A stretch of DNA of 42,688 bases from JAGOBP01 sp046328575 (GTDB taxonomy: Bacteria; Chloroflexota; Anaerolineae; Fen-1058): the NCBI GenBank assembly GCA_046328575.1, contig JAXLWI010000036.1:1-42688 (forward strand). The letters are read 5' to 3'. The notes beneath the pieces are model-generated. The model was given only the letters and a program-made list of their open reading frames with translations. It searched no databases and was not told the DNA's origin. The translations under genes were made by a program, and so were the position numbers. Below, piece after piece: positions 1 through 6,652 of this stretch (within the stretch, counting starts at the first letter, position 1; every line of letters starts with the position of its first letter).

Positions 1-1452
1 GCTTTCCCGGCCTTGACGGCTCAATTCGTCGGCCACGCGCAGCGCCCCCAGTGAGACCGCCGCGGTGGACTGCCCCGGAAAGATGCTGTCGCCGACGAGC
101 CACAGCCCCCGATCGATCCGCGGCGACCAGGCGGTGAACAAATTGCGCTGCGGGAAACCACCCACCATCCCGTCGACGCGCCGCGTGAATCGCTCGAAGG
201 TGAGCGGCGTGCCCGGCAAGATCAACTTCAGGTGCGACTTCAAGTTGGGCAGCGCCCGCGCCGCCGTGTCGATCAATTTCTCAGCGTACTGCTGTTTTCG
301 CTCCTCAAACGCCGCTTCGTCGTGAGCCAGCGCGTACCAATCGGCGGCGCGCGTGTGCGTGGAGATCGTAATGGCGCGCTGACCGTGCGGTGCGCGGACA
401 GTGTCCCAGTCCGGTGAGATCGACACAAACGCCGAGTTGCCCTCACCCAGCGGCCGCATCGGATTAACGACGATCTGATGATGCTCCACCCGATCGGTGA
501 TCGCGGCCTCTTCGACGCCGAGGTAAACGGTGAATGCACTCCAGATCGGCTTCAGGTTCGACACGCGTGTAGCTAACGTTTTGGGCGCATCGTCGCCCAT
601 CAACTTCGCCAGCGCCCACGGCGTGAGATTGGCGATAACAACATCGGCTTCAAACTCGCCGCGGGTCGTTTCGATGCAATACGTTTTGCCGTGCCGGATC
701 GCCGTCACCGCCTGCCGATAGAGCACGCGTCCACCCTGCGCCTTCACCGCTTGCGCTAGCGTCTCGGCGATGTGGCCCACACCACCTTCGACGTGTGCCA
801 CGCCGCGCCGATACAGATCGAGCGCGACTGCGCCATACAAGGCATTGGCTTCCGACGCAATCGCTTGCGCGGCGATCAACAGTTGCGCGTCGAGAAATGT
901 GTCGAACAACGCGCCGCGCGCGCCCGCCAGTCGCGCCCACCGCCGCACGTTCGTTAAGGCGAGCGGACCAATCGGGACGAGGTTGGGCCGTACTTTGGTG
1001 GCTAAGTTAAACGCGGTGGATAGTGAATCGATCGGCCATGACGGCACGCGTGCAGCAAAGTCCCACACACTATCCGCGGCGAATTCTTGCTGCCGCCAAA
1101 AGCGTTCGGTTTGAGGGCCAAACGCGCGCAGGCGTTCGGCGCGCCAGGCTTCGTCTTCGCCGTACCGCACGATCGTTTCGTCGCCGAGATGGACCTTCAT
1201 CGCCGGCTCGACCGATCGGACGGGCCATGAAATACCCAGTTTTTCGGCCACCAGCGCGTGCGGCCCGCCCGGCTGAAAGCCGCCGACCAGCGTCGCGCCT
1301 ACATCGAAGCGATAGCCTTTGTGGAAGAACGTCGCCGCGCAACCGCCTGGCTCGACGTGGGCTTCCAGCACAGTCACATCGAAGCCGCGCTTGGCCAACA
1401 ATGCGGCCGCGGTTAATCCGCCAACTCCAGCACCGATGACGATTAGTTTCAT
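1..1452 (-). CDS. CrtI/CrtD-type FAD carotenoid desaturase-like oxidoreductase (3' end outside window)
   Basis: The frame is open from the ATG at 1452 to the window edge (484 codons, no stop), so the C-terminus is missing. The N-terminus has the Rossmann FAD motif GAGVGGLTAAALLAKRG followed by an acidic residue and a PGG segment. The C-terminal part carries GLWLVGDSIFPGQSTAAVSLGA, which resembles the FAD-closing motif of the phytoene desaturase/CrtD/CrtH family. These enzymes desaturate or isomerise carotenoids at the membrane. The gene is the last visible one behind a CarH-type photoreceptor gene in the same direction, which fits light-induced carotenoid synthesis. A terminator-like hairpin ends only 13 bases before the start codon, so expression may depend on readthrough. 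The exact substrate cannot be told from sequence alone. Confidence 0.8.
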   Translation of the reverse strand, partial: MKLIVIGAGVGGLTAAALLAKRGFDVTVLEAHVEPGGCAATFFHKGYRFDVGATLVGGFQPGGPHALVAEKLGISWPVRSVEPAMKVHLGDETIVRYGEDEAWRAERLRAFGPQTERFWRQQEFAADSVWDFAARVPSWPIDSLSTAFNLATKVRPNLVPIGPLALTNVRRWARLAGARGALFDTFLDAQLLIAAQAIASEANALYGAVALDLYRRGVAHVEGGVGHIAETLAQAVKAQGGRVLYRQAVTAIRHGKTYCIETTRGEFEADVVIANLTPWALAKLMGDDAPKTLATRVSNLKPIWSAFTVYLGVEEAAITDRVEHHQIVVNPMRPLGEGNSAFVSISPDWDTVRAPHGQRAITISTHTRAADWYALAHDEAAFEERKQQYAEKLIDTAARALPNLKSHLKLILPGTPLTFERFTRRVDGMVGGFPQRNLFTAWSPRIDRGLWLVGDSIFPGQSTAAVSLGALRVADELSRQGRES

Positions 1453-1465
1453 GGTTTTCACTTAT

Positions 1466-1505
1466 CAATAAAAAGTGGGCCTCGACGCGCTCCATCGAGG
1501 CCCAC
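1466..1505 (-). terminator. Intrinsic terminator-like hairpin just before the desaturase start codon
   Basis: On the minus strand GTGGGCCTCGA (1505-1495) pairs with TCGAGGCCCAC (1485-1475), an 11-bp perfect stem. A T-rich tail (TTTTTATT, 1474-1467) follows. The desaturase ATG at 1452 lies 13 bases past the tail, too close for a separate promoter in between. Confidence 0.75.
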
Positions 1506-1581
1506 CGGGTCGATCGATCACACTCCCTTGACTGCCACTTCTACCAATCCAACGCTTGCCGTGATCGACGACCTGAGTCAA

Positions 1582-1633
1582 CCGGATGGGGGGAGCATCC
1601 GGAGGCTCCGCATGCAACCCGCCGTTGGGCGGG
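1582..1633. other. Cluster of overlapping inverted repeats
   Basis: CCGGATG (1582-1588) pairs with CATCCGG (1596-1602). GGAGC (1592-1596) can instead pair with GCTCC (1605-1609). CCCGCC (1618-1623) pairs with GGCGGG (1628-1633). The first two stems exclude each other. Together with the terminator at 1466-1505 they form the whole untranslated stretch between the SRPBCC gene and the desaturase. No promoter was recognised here. Confidence 0.5.
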
Positions 1634-1634
1634 A

Positions 1635-2111
1635 CTACCAGCCGCGCGCCATCATCGGCGCGGACTGCTTCTCCAACAACCGCTTCGTGCGACGTGCCCG
1701 ATAGAAGAACAGATACTTCAAGGACGGCTTCACTAAAATCGGATCGAGTAACTTACCTAACAAACCAAACGGCGGTTGGTACTCCACCCGATCGTGTACG
1801 ATGGTCGATCCCGGCCCGGCGGTAAACGTGTGGGTGTGGCTCCACGCGCCGAACGGACCGTGCCGCATCACGTCACGAAAATACTTTTGCGGCTGATATT
1901 CAGCGATCTCACCGTCCCACGTCACGCCGAGCGGGCCGAGTATCAAGTGAAAGATCACTTTGCTACCCGCACGAACGGGTGACTCAAACCGATCGATCTT
2001 CACGCGGATCGGCGGCGGTGTGATCGCCATCAACGAGCGCGGATTATCATGAAAGGCCGCCACCACGCTCAGCGGCGCTTTGACCTCGAACCACCGTTGA
2101 AACACAGGCAT
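1635..2111 (-). CDS. SRPBCC-superfamily (START/polyketide cyclase-like) protein
   Basis: 158 residues, a usual length for a single SRPBCC (Bet v 1-like) ligand-binding fold. It begins with a short strand (FQRWFEVKAPLSVV) and a helix with N-P-R-S, contains GSKVIFHL..GP.GVTWDGEI in the middle, and ends with a long basic helix (KPSLKYLFFYRARRTKRLLE). Proteins of this type bind hydrophobic ligands. Relatives are often found beside TIGR01777 epimerase-like genes, as here. The start ATG lies 13 bases after the stop of the 35-codon gene, with GGGAAG as a plausible ribosome binding site, so it belongs to the same operon as carH. Its ligand is unknown; a pigment or lipid is a guess from context. Confidence 0.75.
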   Translation of the reverse strand: MPVFQRWFEVKAPLSVVAAFHDNPRSLMAITPPPIRVKIDRFESPVRAGSKVIFHLILGPLGVTWDGEIAEYQPQKYFRDVMRHGPFGAWSHTHTFTAGPGSTIVHDRVEYQPPFGLLGKLLDPILVKPSLKYLFFYRARRTKRLLEKQSAPMMARGW

Positions 2112-2124
2112 ACGCGCTTCCCGA

Positions 2125-2232
2125 TTACTTCTTCACTCGCACCGGCACTGGCACCGGTTGCAACTGTTTACCGCCCAACACTTCACCGATTTTCTTTACC
2201 AGACCTTCGACCCACTCAATTAGTTTGCCCAT
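2125..2232 (-). CDS. Predicted 35-residue amphipathic small protein
   Basis: A short reading frame fills the gap between the epimerase and SRPBCC genes. It has 35 codons, an ATG at 2232 and a TAA at 2125. The ATG comes 6 bases after the epimerase TGA, in the context AGGTGAAGGCTTATG, so translation is probably coupled. Residues 2-22 (GKLIEWVEGLVKKIGEVLGG and a Lys) form a textbook amphipathic helix, with L4, I5, V8, L11, V12, I15, V18 and L19 on one face and Lys/Glu on the other. An alternating Pro-Val tail and a basic end follow. There is no Cys or signal peptide. A peripheral membrane-binding or partner-binding role is plausible. I recognise no family. Confidence 0.6.
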   Translation of the reverse strand: MGKLIEWVEGLVKKIGEVLGGKQLQPVPVPVRVKK

Positions 2233-2238
2233 AAGCCT

Positions 2239-3144
2239 TCACCTGTAAATAGCGCGTAACGCCGCAGCCGCATCGCCGAACTTGAACTTGAAGCCATCGG
2301 CCAGCAGGCGGCGCGGCATTTGACGCTGACCGTCCAACACCAACGTCGACATTTCGCCGAGCACGATCTTCACCGGGAAGCCCGGCGTCGGCAAGAAAGT
2401 CGGTCGACCCAGCACCTTGCCTAAAACTTTCGTGAATTCCGCATTTGTCACTGGCTGCGGCGCGCTGAGGTTGTACACACCGGTCGCTTTGGGATTCTCG
2501 ATCACGAAGCGAATCGCCGCCACTTCATCGTCGAGGTGAATCCACGGCAAATATTGTTTGCCACCGCCCAACGGCCCGCCGACGAACATCTTCACGGGCA
2601 GCGCCATCAATGGCAGTGCGCCACCGCGTTTATCCAACACCACGCCCGTGCGAACGATCACACGCCGCACGCCCAGCTGATCGAGTTCGGCGGTGGACGC
2701 CTCCCACTCTTTCGCCACGCCCGCCAGAAAATCATTGCCCGCCGCCGCATCTTCGCCGATCTCTTCACTGCCACGCGGACCGTAGTAACCCACCGCCGAT
2801 GACTGTACGACGACGGCTGGTTTCTGGCTTGCCGCTTTTACAGCCGCGACGATCGCGTGTCCCGCGTCGATGCGGCTCTGGCGGATCGACTGCTTCTGCG
2901 CGTCTGTCCAGCGCTTGGAGATCGTCGCGCCGGCTAGGTTGACAATCGCCGTGTTCGCGTCGATGAACTGCGACCACCCCTGTGCCGACTGGCCATCCCA
3001 CTTTTCAGCGCGTGCGCCAGTTGGCAAGCTTTTCACGGCGCCGGGCGTGCGGCTCAACACGATAACTTCATGCCCGTCTTTGGCCGCGCTGTCCGTCAAC
3101 GCTCGGCCGATTAACCCACTGCCACCTGTAATGATGATTCTCAT
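2239..3144 (-). CDS. TIGR01777-family epimerase-like SDR oxidoreductase
   Basis: 301 residues, the normal length for the family also known as YfcH/SDR39U1. The extended-SDR nucleotide motif GGSGLIG is at residues 7-13. The catalytic region includes SSAVGYYGPRG (YxxxR rather than the classical YxxxK, as is usual in this family). The DUF1731-like C-terminus reads LGKVLGRPTFLPTPGFPVKIVLGEMSTLVLDGQR..P..L. Its substrate is not known for most members. The gene lies 45 bases after carH and 6 bases before the small protein gene. In other bacteria members of this family occur with LitR/CarH regulators, SRPBCC proteins and photolyases, which supports a place in a light-response operon. Confidence 0.85.
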   Translation of the reverse strand: MRIIITGGSGLIGRALTDSAAKDGHEVIVLSRTPGAVKSLPTGARAEKWDGQSAQGWSQFIDANTAIVNLAGATISKRWTDAQKQSIRQSRIDAGHAIVAAVKAASQKPAVVVQSSAVGYYGPRGSEEIGEDAAAGNDFLAGVAKEWEASTAELDQLGVRRVIVRTGVVLDKRGGALPLMALPVKMFVGGPLGGGKQYLPWIHLDDEVAAIRFVIENPKATGVYNLSAPQPVTNAEFTKVLGKVLGRPTFLPTPGFPVKIVLGEMSTLVLDGQRQMPRRLLADGFKFKFGDAAAALRAIYR

Positions 3145-3189
3145 ACTGCCTTACTCCATTAGATGCTCAATTGAAAATGCTGCCCAATG

Positions 3190-4152
3190 TTATTTGCGGC
3201 GCGTCTGCATCAGATGCTCAATTACCGCAATACCCGCCTGAATCGTTTCGCCCAGAAAGACACCCGGCACACGCGTGCGCAGTTCAGGATAATCGTTGAA
3301 GGCCGGGCCACCGAAAGTAAAGATCGGCCGTTGGGCGGGTAGTAGTTGATCGAGATACGGTTGAATGCCTTCGAGTTGATGCGCCGAATCGGGTACGGTC
3401 GCCGCCAGCACCAGCACATCGGCGTTGATCTGCGGCAGCGAGCGCGGCAGATCTTCCAGCGGCACGGCTTGACCCAAGTAGACCACGTGCCAGCCGCGGC
3501 GGCGCAGGAAAATCGACAACAGCAGGATACCCATCTCGTGCAGATCGGCCGGCGCGCAGCCGATGGCGATAGTGCCGGTGCGCGTCGAGGGGCCGGCCGT
3601 GACCAGCGCGATCAACTTGCGGCGCAGATAGTTCGACGCGAAGTGCTCAGTAGAAATACCGATGTCGCCGTTAGCCCAGGCGTGTCCTAACTTCACTAGC
3701 GTGGCTTCGATCACGTCGATGCACACCGCTTCGATCGGATGCAGCGAGTACGCCTCGCTGAGAATCTCGTCGGCGGTCAGTTCGTCGTATTCCACCAGCG
3801 CTTCGTAGAGATCGTTTTTGATCGTGTCGAGTGAGCGCGACGGCTGCGGCACGTCCGTCAGCACCGGCACAACCGGTTGATTGTCGCTGGCATACAGTTG
3901 CTTTTGCAGCAACGCCGAAGCGCGACTGATGGTCATGCCCTGCTCGATGTGCTCTTTGAGCCACCTGATGGCGGCGATGTCACGGGCCGAATACAACCGG
4001 TGGCCACCCGCTGTCCGATCGGGCAACAGAATCCCGTAGCGGCGTTCCCACGCCCGCAAGGTGGCGGGCGTCACGCCAGTCTGCATCGTCACGGCTTTGG
4101 CGTTGTAGATCGGCTCGTTTGAGACTTCGCGCAAATCCTCTAATTCGGTCAT
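3190..4152 (-). CDS. carH: CarH/LitR-type MerR-family B12-dependent photoreceptor repressor
   Basis: 320 residues from the ATG at 4152. An in-frame codon further up at 4212 lies inside the -35 box, so it is not the start. Residues 14-82 are a MerR winged helix (TPATLRAWERRYGILLPDR). Residues 105-190 are a helical cobalamin cap domain, and the rest is a Rossmann B12-binding domain. The cap has W159, nine residues, then E169-H170, the Wx9EH signature of light-sensing CarH proteins around the upper axial adenosyl ligand. D203-x-H205-xx-G208 gives the lower-axial histidine. By family knowledge it represses its operon in the dark as an AdoB12 tetramer and releases DNA after light breaks the Co-C bond. 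The promoter carries 11-bp direct repeats typical of CarH operators. Confidence 0.9.
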   Translation of the reverse strand: MTELEDLREVSNEPIYNAKAVTMQTGVTPATLRAWERRYGILLPDRTAGGHRLYSARDIAAIRWLKEHIEQGMTISRASALLQKQLYASDNQPVVPVLTDVPQPSRSLDTIKNDLYEALVEYDELTADEILSEAYSLHPIEAVCIDVIEATLVKLGHAWANGDIGISTEHFASNYLRRKLIALVTAGPSTRTGTIAIGCAPADLHEMGILLLSIFLRRRGWHVVYLGQAVPLEDLPRSLPQINADVLVLAATVPDSAHQLEGIQPYLDQLLPAQRPIFTFGGPAFNDYPELRTRVPGVFLGETIQAGIAVIEHLMQTRRK

Positions 4153-4183
4153 GCGGGTGGCTTCTTTCGCTAATGATGATGAG

Positions 4184-4212
4184 ACTATATCACGCCGCAC
4201 ACAACTTGTCAA
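4184..4212 (-). promoter_or_regulatory. Sigma-70-type promoter of the carH operon
   Basis: Minus strand: -35 TTGACA (4212-4207), 17-base spacer, -10 TATAGT (4189-4184). Transcription would start near 4177, about 25 bases before the carH ATG at 4152. It is preceded by the terminator at 4250-4280. Confidence 0.8.
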
Positions 4213-4238
4213 GTATTTGTATAGATTTTGGATTCATT
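4204..4238 (-). promoter_or_regulatory. Candidate CarH operator of 11-bp direct repeats over the -35 box
   Basis: Read on the plus strand, TTGT occurs at 4206, again at 4217, and as TTGG at 4228, exactly 11 bases apart. On the minus strand the two good units read TATACA and TTGACA, close to the TnTACA-like core known for CarH operators. The promoter-proximal unit contains the -35 hexamer. The third unit is weak. ACTTGTCAAGT (4204-4214) is also palindromic. Confidence 0.55.
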
Positions 4239-4249
4239 TCAAAACAAAA

Positions 4250-4280
4250 ACAGACCGTCCGGTTAGGATGGTCTGTTTTT
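4250..4280. terminator. Bidirectional intrinsic terminator
   Basis: ACAGACCGTCC (4250-4260) pairs with GGATGGTCTGT (4266-4276), with one G-T pair. T5 follows on the plus strand, and a T-rich stretch (TTTTTGTTTT) follows on the minus strand. It separates the ATP-grasp gene from the carH promoter. Confidence 0.85.
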
Positions 4281-4296
4281 ATGGAAACTAAAACGA

Positions 4297-5502
4297 TCAG
4301 TTGGTGGGCCGATCGGGTGGCGGTAACTGCGCGAAAAAATCTTCGTAGAAACGCTGAGTGTAACTATCGAGCAGGGTTTGGACCCGCGCCCGATCGGGCG
4401 CCGCGACGATCAAGCCCGCGTGTCCCTTACGCTTCATGCGCCAGACGATCTCGGGATCGGTGTAGGCCGAGGTGTCCGGCCACTCCTGCTTGGCCAGCGA
4501 GATGAGGAGGCCGCCGTAATCCGATCGGTGTTCGGGCAGTTCGTAGGGCACGTCCTCACCGGCGATCTCGATCCGCGCCCACTGCTCCCATAGGTTGAGG
4601 CCGGTTGAGGCCTGCACCAATTCGGCGATGTTGGCCCCGCCGACGCGGGCCGCGCACTCAATGAAGTAGAACTTGCCGTCGGCTTCGCCCTTCAGGAACT
4701 CGGCATGTGTTACCCCGCGCACCAAACCTAAGGCTTTGATCAGTTTCTCGTTGGTGGCTTTAAGTTTTTGTTCGTCGGCTGAGCCGCGCTGCACGGTGCG
4801 TGTGACGAAGACGCCGCCCTCGTGCATGACGCTGAACGGCGGTCGCCCGTACTGATGCACTTCCGAGAAGACCACTTCCTTTTCGGACACGATCGAATCG
4901 ACGTGGAAGACTTCGCCGGGCACGAACTTCTCCAGCACGTAATATGACTGCCGATCACCCAACACGTCGAGCGTGGGCCACAATTCGTCGGGCGAGTTGA
5001 TCTTTTTGATGCCCAGCGAGGACGCTTCCGAGCGCGGCTTCAACAACCACGGCGGCGGCACGCGCGCCATAAACTCGCGGATGCGATCATAGTTGAGGAT
5101 GTGAACGAAGTCCGGCACCAGGATGTTGCGATCGCGGGCGCGGACGCGCATCGCCAGTTTGTCGCGGAAGTAGCGCGCAGTCGTATCGCCCATGCCGGGG
5201 ATGCGCAGATGTTCGCGCAGCGCCGCCGCCATCTCCACGTCGTAGTCGTCCAGCGGCACAATGCGATCGATCGGGTGGTTGCGGGCCAGATAACTGACCG
5301 CATAAATCATGTCCTGCTCGTTGAACAGCGATGGCATGTAGAAAATGTCGTCAAGGCTGTCGCGCGGCCAATCGGCTTCGCGGAGTTTCTCCACAGTCAG
5401 CAGATAGATCGTGCTGCCCTGCCGCTTTACTTCGCGCAGAAACGCTTGGCCTTTTTCGTAGCTGCTGATGCATAAGATGGCTTTGTGCGGTAATGATCCC
5501 AT
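4297..5502 (-). CDS. ATP-grasp carboxylate-amine ligase-like protein
   Basis: 401 residues from the ATG at 5502, chosen because GGGGGAG sits four bases upstream; an earlier in-frame start would extend into the repeat. The N-terminal preATP-grasp part (KAILCISSYEKG) leads to an ATP-grasp core: DKLAMRVRARDRNILVPDF, PPWLLKPRSEASSLGIKKI (nucleotide-binding lysine), YYVLEKFVPGEVFHVDSIV, and the metal-binding segment FYFIECAARVGGANIAELV. Enzymes of this kind join a carboxylate to an amine through an acyl phosphate using ATP. The C-terminal domain includes a KRKGHAGLIVAAPDR strand pair. The substrate cannot be assigned and no partner gene nearby gives a hint. Transcription ends at the terminator just downstream. 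Confidence 0.8.
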   Translation of the reverse strand: MGSLPHKAILCISSYEKGQAFLREVKRQGSTIYLLTVEKLREADWPRDSLDDIFYMPSLFNEQDMIYAVSYLARNHPIDRIVPLDDYDVEMAAALREHLRIPGMGDTTARYFRDKLAMRVRARDRNILVPDFVHILNYDRIREFMARVPPPWLLKPRSEASSLGIKKINSPDELWPTLDVLGDRQSYYVLEKFVPGEVFHVDSIVSEKEVVFSEVHQYGRPPFSVMHEGGVFVTRTVQRGSADEQKLKATNEKLIKALGLVRGVTHAEFLKGEADGKFYFIECAARVGGANIAELVQASTGLNLWEQWARIEIAGEDVPYELPEHRSDYGGLLISLAKQEWPDTSAYTDPEIVWRMKRKGHAGLIVAAPDRARVQTLLDSYTQRFYEDFFAQLPPPDRPTN

Positions 5503-5521
5503 TGGCTCCCCCGTATTGTTT

Positions 5522-5600
5522 GTAGGGGCGAACCTCGAAGATGCCGCATGCATTTGGCGGCATGTGTTCGCCCTGGGCAGACACGCAGGTCTGCCCCTAC
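5522..5600. repeat. REP/MITE-like palindromic element with GTAGGGGC ends
   Basis: The ends GTAGGGGC (5522-5529) and GCCCCTAC (5593-5600) are perfect inverted repeats. Inside are nested stems: GGCGAAC (5527-5533) with GTTCGCC (5566-5572), ATGCCGC (5541-5547) with GCGGCAT (5557-5563), and GGGCAGAC (5575-5582) with GTCTGCCC (5589-5596). Palindromes with such GTAGGGGC ends are, to my knowledge, widespread as small non-autonomous repeats in several phyla. The right end supplies the esterase stop codon. Confidence 0.7.
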
Positions 5601-6517
5601 GATGATCGGCGATTATGCAGGCGCTGTTTGCGCCCGTGATGCAACTTCATTTGAACCGACACCTGCTCTGACCCCATCAACGGATGATGGCGCAAATAGT
5701 TGGGCGTCGGATACAACCAGTGTAAAAAGTGCGGCAGTGCCACCGCCCACGTGGCTTGATGGTGATAGCCGCCTTCCATCTGCACGTACAACGTCTCGAA
5801 GCCGCGCCGCAAACCTTTCGCGGCCAGTTCGTCGATCAACTCTGTTGTGTCTTGAATCGCATCGATGATGCCGTCGCCGTCGCGATCGTCGGTTTCGTCG
5901 TGCGTGCCTGCTTCCAACCACGCGCGCACATAGCCGGGCACTTCGGTGTCACGCACGCGGCGATGCATGATGCGCGACTCTTGCTTGGCGTGCGCGTCGG
6001 CGTCGTCGGTGCGCCACCAGAACGACCCCGACATCACGCCGACCGCGCCGAATATGTGAGGGTGATTCCAAGCCATATCGAAGGCCATCAAACCACCGAG
6101 TGACATGCCCATGATCGCCGTGTTAGCCGGGCCGACCAGCGTGCGATAGCGATGGTTGATGTATGGCATCACCTCGTCGAGCACGAACCACGCATACTTG
6201 CGCGCCTTCTTGCCCAGACCGCGCGCGTTGGGAATGTCGGCGGTGCCGTACTCTTGAAGTCGATCGCGAGTGGCATGGATGGCAACGACGATCAGCGGCT
6301 CGATCTCGCCGCGCCCGATCAGATCACTCAGCGTGTCGGCCAGTTTCAAGGCAGGCATATCCTGCCCGTCGTTGGCGTATAGCACTTTGTAATGCCGATC
6401 GGGTTGAGAAGTGTAATCGGGCGGCAGATAAATCGTCACCGGCCGTGAGTTGTGCAGCTGCTTCGATCGAAAGCGTTCGATGGTCTTGATCGAAACGATC
6501 GGTCCCTTGGCTACCAT
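5597..6517 (-). CDS. Esterase D/enterochelin-esterase-like alpha/beta hydrolase
   Basis: 306 residues. The PF00756-type fold is shown by RPVTIYLPPDYTSQPDRHYKVLYANDGQD, the nucleophile elbow GMSLGG (Ser near residue 146), and a likely catalytic His in GGYHHQATWAVALPHFLHWLY. An acidic stretch DETDDRDGDGIIDAIQDT may bind calcium. It has no signal peptide, so it is probably cytoplasmic. Members hydrolyse varied esters; the substrate here is unknown. The ATG at 6517 is preferred to a TTG three codons upstream because the -10 box TATACT ends eight bases before the ATG, implying a leaderless or nearly leaderless message. The stop codon lies inside the repeat element at 5522-5600, and the last residues (RLHNRRSS) may reflect that insertion. 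Confidence 0.85.
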   Translation of the reverse strand: MVAKGPIVSIKTIERFRSKQLHNSRPVTIYLPPDYTSQPDRHYKVLYANDGQDMPALKLADTLSDLIGRGEIEPLIVVAIHATRDRLQEYGTADIPNARGLGKKARKYAWFVLDEVMPYINHRYRTLVGPANTAIMGMSLGGLMAFDMAWNHPHIFGAVGVMSGSFWWRTDDADAHAKQESRIMHRRVRDTEVPGYVRAWLEAGTHDETDDRDGDGIIDAIQDTTELIDELAAKGLRRGFETLYVQMEGGYHHQATWAVALPHFLHWLYPTPNYLRHHPLMGSEQVSVQMKLHHGRKQRLHNRRSS

Positions 6518-6525
6518 GGGACGCA

Positions 6526-6554
6526 AGTATAGCCGAAGTTACCGCACGGGACAA
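6526..6554 (-). promoter_or_regulatory. Promoter of the esterase gene, implying a leaderless mRNA
   Basis: Minus strand: -35 TTGTCC (6554-6549), 17-base spacer, -10 TATACT (6531-6526). Only eight bases separate the -10 box from the ATG at 6517, and no Shine-Dalgarno sequence is present. Confidence 0.65.
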
Positions 6555-6593
6555 TGGGCGATGAAAATCAATCGGGATGTTGAAGATTGGGCC

Positions 6594-6622
6594 TTGACAA
6601 AACTAATTATATTAGTTAAAAT
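6594..6622 (+). promoter_or_regulatory. Promoter and TetR-type operator of the hydrolase/tetR pair
   Basis: -35 TTGACA (6594-6599), 17-base spacer, -10 TAAAAT (6617-6622). The spacer end is the palindrome ACTAATTATATTAGT (6602-6616; six-base arms around TAT). A second partial copy, ATATAATTAG, follows at 6627-6636. A repressor there would block RNA polymerase directly. The AT-rich block stands out from its GC-rich surroundings. Confidence 0.75.
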
Positions 6623-6652
6623 ACGAATATAATTAGCAAAAGGGAGAGTCAA

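Noticed and set aside
1070..1495. 141-codon minus-strand frame at the start of the desaturase gene
   Set aside because: It overlaps the desaturase in another frame and is Arg-rich without motifs, whereas the desaturase frame has a clear FAD-binding motif and stays open to the window edge.
3190..4212. Longer start for the CarH-type protein at 4212
   Set aside because: It would place the start codon within the -35 hexamer and add 20 residues absent from the family; the promoter supports 4152.
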